Shown here piece after piece: positions 23,540-35,386 of a stretch of 64,000 nt of DNA. The notes beneath the pieces are model-generated. The model had not been told where the DNA came from. It worked only from the letters and a program-made list of their open reading frames with translations, and did no database searches. Origin of the DNA: Malus domestica. Lineage: Eukaryota; Streptophyta; Magnoliopsida; Rosales; Rosaceae. Positions within the stretch are counted from its first letter, which is position 1. The number at the start of each line of letters is the position of its first letter. Made by a program: the position numbers and the translations under genes. The stretch spans positions 10,180,501 to 10,244,500 of the forward strand of contig NC_091669.1 of assembly GCF_042453785.1 (NCBI RefSeq), read 5' to 3'.

Positions 23540-26500
23540 ATGGAGCGTGCTCAAAGTCGTACAAGACAATGGCGTCAATCATTGAGTCCTGAAGAACGTC
23601 AAAGATATCTAGCTCGACGACGTCTAATAGCACAAGAAAAAAGACAACAAATTTTAACTCCAAGTGATGATCATACTATGACATCCCCCAGTAACATACA
23701 ACAAGAAATTCCTGGTATTTATTGCATATTATTTTTTCTTAAACTCATAATTAAAAAAATTAAAAACATCTAATTTCTATTTTTTTTTAACTATGCAACA
23801 AGTAGGTCCCAGTAATATACAAGAACGAGTTCATTTGGCTAACTATGATGTTGAGGTCAACCCCAGTAATATACAACAACAAATTCCAGGTATTTATTTA
23901 AATTTCTTTATTTGTATTTGTTTCACACTATAAAAATTAGGTAATTTTTAGAACACTATTTTGTGCATTGAAATCTCATTTTATTCTTTTGTTCGTACTC
24001 TCATATTGATCTCAATGTTGTAGTTATTTTTAGTGGTAGTCTTACAAAATATTAGACCACAACTAAATATATTAAATATTAAACATTAATTTTTTAACTA
24101 ATCATATTATAATGTGATGTATTTATTAGAACAAATTGAGCATGAAAGCGCGAGTTCAAGGGTTCTGTCAGATATCACAAATCGTGATGACCAAACTTCT
24201 GCTAGAATGCGTACTCATATAGGCCAATTGACACATTCGAATAGGTCACAAATATATGATGGGATGCTCTCAACTGTTCCCCATAATGGTGAGCTTAGTA
24301 TATAATTCTATCTATATATAGATATACTATTAGTTACAAAGGAAATTCTTATACTGAGTGTTGGATATTCATGTACAAATATCAGAAGAAGAACATGCAA
24401 CTAGAACCAATCGTCATGTGCGGCAAAGTAGAGGAAGAAGAAACCACAATTGTGCTAGAAATTATAATGAGAATCGGGGTATCCTAGGTTGCCGCTTACC
24501 TGCTCCAACCACATGTCCGTACTGCTATGCACGATTGTTTACTCGAGAAACTTTGAATATGTGTTGCTTGAAAGGAAGAGTTGCTTTACCCCTAATACAG
24601 TCTCTACCAGAAATGGTTGCTCTTTTCTCTGACCAAACAAATGAGGGTAGACACTTCAGGCAAAATATTCGAGCTTACAATCACGCATTTGCATTCACTT
24701 CAATGGGAGTACACGTGGATGAAAGAATAAATATTGGTGGCCGTGGGATTTACACATTTCGTGCTCAAGGTGCATTATATCATAAGATTGGTGGACTTTT
24801 ACCACATGAAGGAAACAGACCGCGATTTTTACAAGCCTATATATATGACACTGAGCATGAAGTTGAAAACCGAATGTGTGAAAGTGAAGTTTTAGATAGA
24901 TGTGTGGTTGAAAAGATACAACATAACCATAATCCTTTTGTTCATACATTGCGAAGCCTCGGACAACGCCAAGATTTGCCGAATTGCAAGTTGATCCTAA
25001 AAGAGCAACCAATAGATCGGCGTCAATATAGTCTACCATCAGCATCACAAGTTGCAGCAATTATAATAGATGGAGATGATGCCACCATTGCAAATGGAAG
25101 GGATATCGTGGTCGAGACAATTAGTGGAAGACTTTCTCACGTCCGAGACTATGTTGGATTTTATGATCCGTTACAGTATCCATTATTGCTACCTTACGGT
25201 ACATATGGTTGGGATGTTAATAGTCGTGATGATGGTGGAAGAGCAATAACATGTTGCGACTATTATGCTTATATGTTACAGGTTTGTACTGATAACATAA
25301 TTTACTTCCCAATATATACAACTGAATGATGATTCCCATATTAAAAGCAATATATGAAATTTGCTTCTGCAGATACGCCATAATGGATCATCACTTTTGC
25401 TTCGAGGTGGGCGTCTCTTGCAACAATATGCTGTAGATAACTACATTAAAATTGAATCACAAAAACTTCAATGGCTGCGTTCTAATCAAGCCACAGTTAG
25501 AGCGGATCTCTATAAAGGACTTCAAGACTCTTTAAATGCAGGTCAACACAATGCAGGTATATATATCATTTCAGTTATCGTTATTTAAAATATAACTTTG
25601 TTCAAAATCTGTACAATATATATAGTTAATTGAAAATAAAAAATTAACAGGTAGCATTGGGCGTAGAATTATTTTACCATCATCATTTGTTGGAAGCCCA
25701 CGTGACATGTACCAATGATATCAAGATGCAATGACTCTGGTTCAAAGATTCAGAAAGCCAGATCTTTTTATTACCATGACATGTAACCCAAGTTGGGAAG
25801 AAATCAAAAGTGAATTACTCGCTGGACAAACTCCACAAGATCATCCTGACTTACTCACTAAAGTATTTCGTGCAAAACTTGAGCAACTAAAAGAAGACAT
25901 CATTGAAAAGAGGGTACTGGGCAATGTTGTTGCCTACGCATACGTTATTGAGTTTCAGAAACGTGGTCTTCCACATGTGCATATGCTGGTGGTGTTAGAT
26001 GAAAATGATAAGATCAATAACCCAGATGAGTATGACCGAATTGTTAGAGCTGAAATACCAAACGAAGACGTAGAGCCTCAACTTTACAATGTGGTGTTAA
26101 AGCATATGATTCCTGGCCCATGTGGGATTCATAATCCTCAATCTCCATGTATGAAAAATGGGAGATGTAAGAGAAAGTATCCCAAACCATTTGCACCAGT
26201 CACTGTTCAAGGGAATGATTCGTATCCAATTTATCAAAGGCGAGGAAATCGATTGCCCATCTTTCTTGATCGACAAGGAAACATAATGGTTGATAATAGT
26301 TGGGCCATTCCATATAATCCATGGTTGCTGTTAAGGTATGATTGTCATATCAATGTTGAAATTTGTGCAAGCATAAAAAGTGTCAAGTACTTATATAAGT
26401 ATGTTTACAAAGGCCCAGATAGAGTGACAGTCAAAGTGCAATCACACCATGAATACGATGAAATAAAGCAGTTTCAGGATGCAAGATGGGTTTGCGCACC

Positions 26501-28714
26501 AGAGGCATTATGGAAGATATTCAAGTTCATTATTAATCGAATTTACCCATCTGTTGAGCGATTTCAAATACATCTTCCTAATATGCACCAAGTTCAGTTT
26601 CGTGCCGACGAGAGCATAATAAATATTCTACATGATGAGAGTACAAGAAAGATAATGTTAACTGAATTTTTTACACTTAATCATGTGGATGCAGAAGCGC
26701 GACGGTACGTATACATGGAAATCCCATCACATTACAGATGGATTCAAGCTCAAAGAAAGTGGTCTAAAAGAATGAATTGTAACAAGGTTATTGGACGAAT
26801 ATATGCAGTTTCACCTGCTGAAGGTGAAAAATTTTACCTTCGGATTCTTCTTAATCATGTTAGAGGACCAACATCTTTCACAAACTTGAGAACAGTTAAT
26901 GGGGTTTTGCATCCAACATTTAAGCAGGCAGCAGAACAATGAGGTTTGTTAGAAAGAGATGACAGTATTCGACAATGTTTGCTAGAGGCCTCCACAATTC
27001 AAATGCCGTCGGCTTTAAGAAGATTATTCGTCACCATATTGGTATATTGTGCACCAATTGGTGTTCGAGGGTTATGGGATGAGTTCTATCCATTCATGAT
27101 AGAAGATTATGTTTCCATGACTAACATAACTCCCACACTTGCTACCAACAGACTCTTGCGTGAGTTGAACATACTTTTGGTTCAATTTAATAAGAGTATA
27201 AACGAGTTTGATTTGCCCCAAATGACAAGAGGAAATGAATCAAGTTCAGGAATGACAAGATGTATTGAAGATGAGATATCCATAGGTATTCCACAACAAG
27301 ATCTTGATGCAATTGAACGTTTAAATGATGACCAAAGAAGTGCGTTTAACATAATAATGGGTGCAGTTCAACGATCAGAGAATGCAACTTTTTTTGTGGA
27401 TGGTCCTGGTGGAACTGGAAAAACTTACTTATATCGGGCATTGTTAGCAAGCTTGAGAAGGTTAGGGCACATAGTATTAGCAACAGCATCATCTGGAATA
27501 GCAGCTACGATATTTCCTGGTGGGAGGACAGCACATTCTAAATTCAAGATACTACTTAGTCTTGATGCATCATCGATATGTTCGATTGGTAAGCAATCTG
27601 ATTTAGCAAAGCTAATACAAAAGGCAAAGGCAATTATTTGGGATGAAGCAACAATGACGCATCATCATGCATTTGAAGCACTCGATCGAACGTTCAGAGA
27701 CCTAACAGATATTGACTTACCATTTGGGGGGAAAATAATGATATTTGGGGGAGATTTTTGACAAGTTCTTCCTGTTATCCGGAAAGGAACCAAGTCTAAA
27801 CTAATCCAAGCAAGTGTTGTTAAGGCATCATTTTGGTCACAGGTAAAGATTTTAAAACTCAAACAAAACATGAGATCCATAAATGATCGTGAATTTTCAG
27901 AATTTTTACTTCGTGTTGGTGATGGGAATGAAGATGTTATTATGGATGATATGGTAAAACTACCTGAATGCATGGTGATACCATGGGAGAGTGAGCATTC
28001 CATTAATCAATTAATTGCCAAAATCTTCCCTACTTAGAGGATCATATGAATGATGCAACCTACATGGTGGAAAGGGCAGTGGTAACTCCTACAAATGAAG
28101 ACGTTGATATGTTAAATGAAAAGATAATCAATATGTTTCCAGGTTTAGAAGAGACAATGTATTCATTTGATTCAGTTGAGGATGATGAAAGGAATTTGTA
28201 TCAGCCAGAGTTCTTGAATTCAATCTCACTTGGTGGTTTGCCTCCGCACAAGTTAACTCTGAAAAGAGGTGCTCCAATCATGCTTTTAAGGAATATTGAT
28301 CCGAAATTGGGATTGTGTAATGGTACAAGATTATTGTGTCGTGGTTCTTACCGAAATCTTATTGATGCTGAAATTCTAACTAGACAATTTGCCGGATCCA
28401 GAGTTTTCTTACCAAGAATCCCTCTCAAAAGTACTGATACTGCTGGGCTTCCATTTGAACTTACAAGAAAGCAGTTTCTAGTGAAACTAAGTTTCTCTAT
28501 CACTATAAACAAATCTCAAGGTTAGACAATACCACATGTAGGCGTTTACCTTCCAGATCACGTCTTCAGTCACGGACAATTATATGTGGCTTTATCGAGG
28601 GAGGTCTCAAAGTCAACCACAACTGTGTTAGTAAAAAATGGCTCCATAGTCAGCCAACAAGGTGTATTTACACGGAATGTAGTATACAAAGAAGTCTTGC
28701 TTCATTCCAGCTAA
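23540..28714 (+). pseudogene. Helitron Rep-helicase transposase, decayed
   Basis: Rolling-circle transposase in several exons: short ones at 23540-24290 (MERAQSRTRQWRQSLSPEER first), a long one at about 24361-25279, one at about 25373-25556, and the rest from about 25652. The Rep HUH motif (LPHVHMLVVL, near 25970) and the two-Tyr motif (KYLYKYVYKG, near 26390) are present. The PIF1 helicase keeps Walker A GPGGTGKT (near 27402), Walker B IIWDEA and the end module KLSFSITINKSQG. In-frame stops lie at 25716 (TGA), 26940 (TGA), 27759 (TGA) and 28523 (TAG). The three TGAs sit where relatives have Arg (CGA) and the TAG where they have Gln (CAG), so all fit C-to-T change. A one-base slip lies near 28030. 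The protein cannot be made whole. Confidence 0.88.
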
Positions 28715-29305
28715 TTATGGTGATTCCTAATAGGTAACAACTTTATTAACGATAACATTTCAACATGCATTTCTCACTTATCATTTAACTCTTTTTATTT
28801 GATTTTTAATTTTCTCACTATTGTTTGTAGATTGGCAATGAAAATTTGAAGCGTTAATCAGGAACAAATGGGTGGAAATTGCAGCATTGATGTCAATTTT
28901 CATACCAAAAGAAACAGTGACATATAGACTTTATGGGTATTGTGAAAAATGTACATATTGTGATGTAGGTTTTATATTTTGACATTTAAGTTGTTTTGTA
29001 TTTTGCTACGACTACTTAATGTTTTCATCTACTCTTTTTTTTATTCACATCTACTTACTATTGTTTATGAACTTTAGGTAGGTAGGAACTTGCATCCAAA
29101 ATCTCATGTTGTTTGACAATTGCATGAATACCATTTAAATCATTACTTTACGCAAAGTAAAAATGAAAAACTTGATAACTTTTTAGGATATGCATGATAA
29201 AAAAAGAGTTCCTCTTTGCACAATACATTTAAAATATATCTTGACAATTACAATGGGAAAAACTAACACAACACCTTTAGGGGCGCGTAGTGCCCGTGAT
29301 GTAAA

Positions 29306-29346
29306 AATGCCTCTCGCACGCACGTTAGTGCGTGCGGAGAGGCTAG
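29306..29346 (+). other. Helitron 3' terminal hairpin and CTAG end
   Basis: Arms GCCTCTCGCACGCAC and GTGCGTGCGGAGAGGC enclose a short GTTA-type loop. The second arm runs directly into CTAG (29343-29346), so the end overlaps the stem foot. This hairpin is the family's transposition terminator signal. Confidence 0.88.
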
Positions 29347-29498
29347 TATTGCTGAAGAGAAATGATAAATGCACTCTTTTTCTCCTTCTGCACAACTTGT
29401 TGGATCTTTTCTGTTGTTTTGTTTGATTTATTCAGCCTGATGACAAGAAATAAATAGGGTATGTCAGAGACTAAAAATGGTGTGAAAATCAGTTCTTC
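29347..29498. other. Short spacer between Helitron and gypsy remnant
   Basis: These 150 AT-rich bases show no gene or repeat that I recognise. They are the host flank displaced by the Helitron, followed by the point where the truncated LTR begins. Confidence 0.4.
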
Positions 29499-29846
29499 TA
29501 TTTCCGTTATTAGAGTATTTTTGGAAATGGATAAAATGATGAATAGTGAACTACGAAAGACTTGATTCCGCTCAAGGGTACGTAAACAGTCTAACAGGGT
29601 TAGATGCAGCCTTAAATAATTGAGATAAATCTTTTGTTGGGAATTTGAATTAAGAAAAGAAATTTGGTGATTAATTTTAAAATTAAATCTTATGCTTTGG
29701 TAATTAATTTTTGGTTATAGATTGTGTGAGTGATTTATACATTTAGATAAAGAATTGTGATTAATGGTAGTAAATAAACAAGAGTTTAATTTAGCCTATC
29801 ACGGATATTATATCCTGAAACAAATATTTCGGGGCGGGGCGTTACA
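29499..29846 (+). repeat. Truncated 5' LTR of the deleted gypsy element
   Basis: It matches 32640-32980, sharing ATTTCCGTTATTAGAGTATT and GGTTAGATGCAGCC-like phrases, and ends GCGTTACA next to the primer site. Only about 350 of roughly 1500 bases remain. Confidence 0.8.
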
Positions 29847-30933
29847 AATGATATCAGAGCAAATGATCATACCTTATAAGATGTGATGTTATTGATGGTT
29901 ATGGATGAGAATTGTGAATTGTATTGATATTACACTACTTCATAAGTTCTTTGACTAATGATGAATTTATGTGAAATGCCTATATTGTGAATCATTATGA
30001 AGTAAATTGAATTGAGTTGGAGTAGGAAATTTTAAAAATGTCATATTTTATGTATAACTTTGAATACGAGCGTTTGATTAAAGTCTCAGATTAATCTTGA
30101 ATTGGATTTATGTTATGTTATGCGTTATGAAAATTTTGAACAATAAGGTGATTGTAAAATTGTGAGAAGTAGATGGGAAAAGTCTTATTATACCTGTGCA
30201 ATTGAGAAATGTTGAATTGGGCGAAAAAGGCCTGTGGATGTTGAAAAGGGCGGAAACAGGCTCGTGGATGTTGAAAATGACAGAAAAGGTCGTGGATGTC
30301 GATTCTGGTGAAAAGACTCATGGAATGTGGAGGAATGGTTAAATGGGCACAAAGACCCAGTGTTTCCGGGGAGAAGCTCCATGTGTGGGCTGTGAGAATG
30401 AATTGTTGAAGTGATATAAAAAAATGTGTGATGTGTATTGGCCAAGTATATTACGATCATTTCCAGTCTACTAGTTACTAATTGGGATAAAAGAGAAAGG
30501 TGATGAAATCATTGTTTTGTCAATGATAATTATGGCTAGAAATTTTAAAATATTATGGCCAATGATAATTATGGTTGGAAATTTTAATATTTATGAAAGT
30601 TAGGATGATTTATTGAACGAGAATGAAATTATAAACTGAGGTTATGGTTGGTCCATTATAATTGGAATGGTGGAAAGACCATGAAAATTTCTTCATTTAT
30701 TATTGGTGGACATGAATAAAATTATGGAATGAGATTTTGAGTTCGTTTAATATAAATGATTCCCAGTTATGTTTTATTTGTTTTTTTTTTTTTTGTTTGA
30801 TGAAAAGAATTAATGGGGAAAGCTTGTAATTACAAAGTTGATTGGATTCGATATTGCGAATAGAACCAATGAAGAGCACATATTCTCATGGTTATGTGAT
30901 TAATAAGGTTTAGTTTTGTTGGCCAATAGAGTT

Positions 30934-30979
<46 letters not shown>

Positions 30980-31485
30980 TTCTCTTCTTTGGTTAATGAA
31001 TTTTGAATGGTAAGTGCGAGTCGTTAATTTATGTGATCTGTGGCTACACTTAGAACCAATTTAAAAGAGAAACAATTAAAAGAAGGATTTAAAAGGTTTT
31101 TAAATTTACTATGGGTAATTTAGTCTATTTGCGGATATGAAGGAAATCATAAAATGAGGTTTTGATTTCGTTCAATGTTAACGGTATTGCGGATTGGTTT
31201 TAAACTCCTCATTTGTATACAATGATTGTGACTAGAAGTTCCAATGATTTTCGTTAGAATTTTTTATATTTATTTTGCCAATTAATGTGGCTGTAAATCT
31301 GAGTATATGTGTGAAAATCATGATAGTAATTCGTTGAATTATTTATTTTGAGCTTGAATAAAATCGTAAACTGAGGTTATGATTTTATTCACTATAAATA
31401 GAACGGTGGGATTAGTTCTAAATCCCTTTTCGTTATTCAATGGTTGGAAATCTCGAGGACGAGATTTATTTTAATAGGGGTCAAA

Positions 31486-32980
31486 TGTAATACCTGAAAA
31501 ATTGAAAATATATGAATATGTGGAGTAAATCGAGAATAAATAAATTTATGGTTATGGAAAATTGATTAGAGAAATTTTAGAATTTTGTTTCCGTGATTTA
31601 TTATAATTTACGTTGAAAAATTTAGCGATAAGTGGAAAAGAAGAAAATGCCGTAGTTGACTAAATGTAATTTTATGAGGACATATTTTATCCTCATGTAA
31701 TTTAAATTATTTCTTGATAAATATGGATAGAGCTCGGTCTTACAAGCGTGTAGGCCAAACCGTTCGACAAATGGGTTATTAACGTTCAAAGTTAAGGACA
31801 TTTTGGTAATTGTCCTTCAATCTAGAAGGCTCCATATTTCTTGAGCAAAGAAATATGCCACGTGTGTGGCTATGATGAAAGGAAAAGAAGAGAAATGAGA
31901 GAGATGGACAGCTGAGATGGAAAGCGGAGGAGAGAAATGTGGTGGGGAACTGGCCAATGAGGGAGAAGTGGGCGAGGAATGGACAAATGGGAGACAGGAA
32001 AAAGGAGGGAAAGGATGGGGGGAAGAAAACACCCAATTCGGATCCCATTTCTGACCCGTGTGACCGACTCGTTTTATCCATTTTTTCAGACGGATTTCTC
32101 ACCGTTTCTCCGGTGAAGCAAGGCAATCCACCACATGCATACATCTCGGCGACCTTCTAGCTTGTATCTCCACCCATATTTGATGGGTTTTGGTTCTCGT
32201 TTCACTAAGATCGAGCTTGTTGGGTTTCCGATGTACACGACGGTGATTCTGCCGTTCTTGCAGCTACCATCCTTGATCACCACTACCAAACTACTCCTCT
32301 TGAGACCAGGAACAAAGCCCAAACAAGTTTGGGAGTGGTGGAGCACCAGAGAAGACGAATTGAAGCACAACCAATTCTAGGGTTTCGGCTGTTTGTGGGT
32401 AATTTCAAGCGTTTTCCGGATCAGGTATGAAAAATGTTCCTCTCCTTGAGTTGTACATTCCGGCAAAATTTGATAATTTTTGGAAATAGTTAGGTTTCCT
32501 GCGAGTCGAAGCTGCCGACCGCCACCCATGACGGAGCATGGCCAATGGGCCGACGCTGTCTTTTCATACATATTTGATATTTTAAATCTATAATTGGTAC
32601 CCATTTTGTGTGATTTGATTATGAAAACTAATGTTGAATATTTCCGTTATTAGAGTATTTTCGGAAATGGATAAAAAATATGAATGGTGAACTATGAAAT
32701 GCTTGATCTCGCTCAAGGGTACATAGGCAGTCTAACAGGATTAGATGGAGCCTTAGATAATTGAGATAAATATTTTGTTGGGAATTTGAATTAAGAAAAG
32801 AAATTTGGTGATTAATTGTAAAATTAAATCTTATGTTTTGGTAATTAAATTTTGGTTATAGATTATGTGAGTGATTAATAAATTTAGATAAAGAATTGTG
32901 ATTAATGGTAGTAAATAAATAAGAGTTTAATTTGGCATATCATGGAAATTATATCCCAAAACAAATGTTTCAGGGCGGGT
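31486..32980 (+). repeat. 3' LTR of the deleted gypsy element
   Basis: It begins TGTAATACCTGAAAAATTG after a purine-rich tract and runs to GGGCGGGT, stopping just short of the GTTACA end seen in its partner. An open frame inside it (about 31779-32160, either strand) is compositional and not a gene. Confidence 0.75.
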
Positions 32981-33996
32981 GCTAAAGGTCCCACATAGAA
33001 AGGAGGACTCGAAGCTACTAATATGGGAATGCCTCAACGTCGGGATTGTACGCCTCATTCAAATGTCCTGTAAGGGTGCAAAACAAAGATGCGCGGATTG
33101 GAGTTTATAATAATAGTAAGTCAAAACCACTTTTCTTTGTACATACTAATCCCCTATTTTAGAAAACTCATATAGTAGTACGTAATAGCTCATCTGAAAA
33201 CTCTAGCATGCCATAAAAATATTCATAGCTCATATAACAATTTACTTAAATAGTGGTATCATAGTCGCCCAAAGGCAAATCCATACGATACTGGGATACG
33301 CCAGTGAGGAAATATGGTAGGCCCCATCACCTGGAGGTGAAGCTATACGACACTGGGTTGTGCCATTGAAGAAAACATATATCACACCACCACTAGCCTT
33401 TACTAGTGAAGCTGTCTGACACTGGTTTCACTAGTGAAACTGGGAGTTTATCATAAAGTACCTTGATAAGCGTAAAACTGAGTCATATGGCCATAGACAG
33501 GTACATACTCGTCTTGTGTGTATGTGTTGTATAATTACCAACTAAGTAAGCCCATAAATTAAGCATGAACATATTCTTTCATACCATAGCATAAGAGTTC
33601 AATAGCTTAAACATCATATCATAAAACCATGGGAGCGTTCTAGCTTAAAGCATCACCGTAAATCATAATAAATCATAAAACGTAAAATCATTAAACCATA
33701 AACATCTCGTAAAATGTAAATTCAATAAATCATAAATGTTTCATAAAACGTAAACTTATGAAATCAAGCTTTTCTCATATGAGGGTGAACTACGAATGGC
33801 TTGATTCTATCTAAGGGTACGTAGGCACTCTAACACAAAGGTTAGATGCAGCCATAAAGTAAACAAAAAGTTACTACGCTAGTGGATCTTGAGTTGTGTT
33901 TTGTTCATGCCTCGGAGGCGAGGCATGATAAATGTAGAGGTACATGGTGACGCCACATGTCAATCCTGGATGTATCTCGGAATGGGGGGCGTGACA
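32981..33996 (+). repeat. Second gypsy LTR fragment
   Basis: The final 220 bases hold the same module as the preceding LTRs (GTGAACTACGAATGGCTTG, AAGGGTACGTAGGCA, GGTTAGATGCAGCC) and end GGGGGGCGTGACA, so this is the end of a related LTR family. No primer site follows. It directly abuts the UGT85 exon fragment. Confidence 0.65.
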
Positions 33997-33998
33997 AA

Positions 33999-34091
33999 AA
34001 TTGTTAGGAAGATCCCTTAAACGAATATTTTTCATTCCTGGAATCCAATCTATTACCTTGTCTGGAAATCCATTTGTGAAACAACTCTCAT
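33999..34091 (-). pseudogene. UGT85-type glucosyltransferase, start of exon 2
   Basis: On the minus strand, after an acceptor TTTTGCAG, the frame reads DESCFTNGFPDKVIDWIPG then MKNIRLRDLP, a hallmark UGT85 block at the start of the family's second exon, with the first base of the Asp codon expected from exon 1. The intron position matches the family's single intron. Homology stops where the LTR fragment begins (33996). Exon 1 is not found upstream. This fragment lies on the wrong side of the N-terminal piece at 21.1 kb to be the same gene, so at least two UGT85 copies once stood here. Confidence 0.8.
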
Positions 34092-34104
34092 CTGCAAAAC
34101 TAGC

Positions 34105-34469
34105 AGCCATATTATGATACTTTTTTTTTTTTTTTTTTTTATAATCCTTTCTGTAGAAAGGAAGAAGTTTTATTATAAAAGTTAATTACAAGACAAACGT
34201 CCACAAACAAATATTAACAAGACAAAAAGTGGCCACCTAAACTATCTTATAAAAGCCCAACCCAAAGCCCAAATTTTAATATAGAGCTCCTGAACGTAGA
34301 GACGAACCAATACCGATTTCCCAATCAACCAAAACCGATTTCCCAAATTGACACCACAACTCCCACCAAACAGCACCGTAGAGATGAAGTGAAGTGATAC
34401 TCTGTCTCTCAACCATGAACGCCGCACCGGTCTTGGCCATAATATGCTTTAGCCATATTATGATACTTT
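34105..34469 (-). mobile_element. 5'-truncated LINE-type retroposon with 19-bp target duplication
   Basis: AGCCATATTATGATACTTT occurs at 34105-34123 and 34451-34469. Between them is a minus-strand insert of about 327 bases ending in a poly-A tail (poly-T on the plus strand, from 34124). Target duplication plus tail shows reverse transcription into a nick. The insert has no intact gene and resembles the 3' part of a plant LINE, but a processed transcript is not excluded. It sits in the intron just upstream of the UGT85 exon-2 fragment. Confidence 0.85.
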
Positions 34470-35007
34470 AGTATTATTGCTGCTCACGATGAATGTTTAT
34501 AAAGTGTACATTTTATAGGTTATGACGATGAGTTCTACAAAGAATTCCTTGCACCAGAATTTTGGCATACTATTTAGAATAAATTAATAATTACGGATTG
34601 CAATAAATAAAAACAAGTTAACAACTAACAAGGTGAAAGCCGTTGAGGAGAGAAATTTGAGCATGGTAGTTTGATCAATTCAATATTTTATCACTTTCAT
34701 AGAAGGTGGAAAGTGTGTGTCGGAAGTTATACCTACGTAGAGTCAAATGATACTCAAATACTATAAGACTCGTTCTTTTCAAAAACTGTAACTGACCATC
34801 CAATTAATCAGACTGTCTTACTCAAATTTCTCACATCTGAGTATAAGTACTTTAAAATAAAGATTTCAAAACGGACTTTTATTTCTTCAACTTTTTATTT
34901 TTCATTACAACCATTCAAAATGTACAATAAAAAACAGGCCCTTGGCCTGCCAATCAAACCCAAGCTTTCAACACAAGTGAAAGAGTGTCAAACACAGAAC
35001 TGCCTAA

Positions 35008-35383
35008 GGCCCCGTTTGGGATTGAGGTGATTTTAAAAAAAGCCACTGTGAAAAAAAGCTGAGGGTCATTTTTGTGTTTGGTAAACTGAAAAAAAAGGGC
35101 TTATTTTGGAAGCTGCTGTGAGAATAAGCTGAAAATCAAAGGAAAAGCTGAAGCTGCTATTTGCTGCTTTGAAAAAAAGCCAGTTTTTTCAAAGCACACG
35201 GAGCTACAGTGCTCCTTTAATGAAAAGACACACTATCATCCTACTTTTTTTTCCAAAAGCACTTTCACAAAAAAGTTTACCAAACACTCTACTGGCTTTA
35301 TTTCACAGCCGCTTATTCTCACAGCACAGCCGCTTATTCTCACAGCAGCTTTTTTTCAAAGCACAGCAATACCAAACCAGCCC
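35008..35383. mobile_element. Tourist-like (PIF/Harbinger) MITE
   Basis: 376 bp with terminal inverted repeats GGCCCCGTTTGG and CCAAACCAGCCC, extended inward by AAAAAAAGC-type sequence, flanked by TAA on both sides (35005-35007 and 35384-35386). A 3-bp TAA/TTA duplication and this terminus are typical of PIF/Harbinger MITEs. It has no coding capacity. Confidence 0.88.
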
Positions 35384-35386
35384 TAA

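Larger units (their letters stand above)
21400..29346 (+). mobile_element. Helitron with both termini and a Rep-helicase gene
   Basis: The left end TCTTCTATATATATAAAGGG follows an A. The right end is a GC-rich hairpin closing in CTAG and followed by T (29347). Insertion between A and T without target duplication, a 5' TC and a 3' hairpin with CTRR are the Helitron hallmarks. The element is 7947 bp and encodes a rolling-circle Rep plus PIF1-type helicase. The first 2.1 kb carries no recognised gene. Patches such as 22300-22430 and 22880-23170 might be captured host pieces, but I could not identify them. It inserted about 280 bases upstream of the UGT85 fragment's start codon. Confidence 0.88.
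29499..32980 (+). mobile_element. Deleted Ty3/gypsy-type element
   Basis: A truncated 5' LTR (29499-29846, ending GTTACA) is followed by a Met-tRNA-type primer site (TGATATCAGAGC, 29848-29859), about 1.6 kb of non-coding interior, a purine-rich tract after the phrase CTCGAGGACGAGATTTATTT, and a longer 3' LTR starting TGTAATACCTG at 31486. All coding parts are gone. It is broken, and the two LTR copies differ visibly at many sites and in length, so it is much older than the copia insertion. A long (AT)n run lies at about 30938-30976. Confidence 0.8.

Noticed and set aside
31779-32160. 121-residue Pro/Ser/Phe-rich minus-strand frame
   Set aside because: Lies wholly within an LTR and follows its purine-rich composition; no coding evidence.
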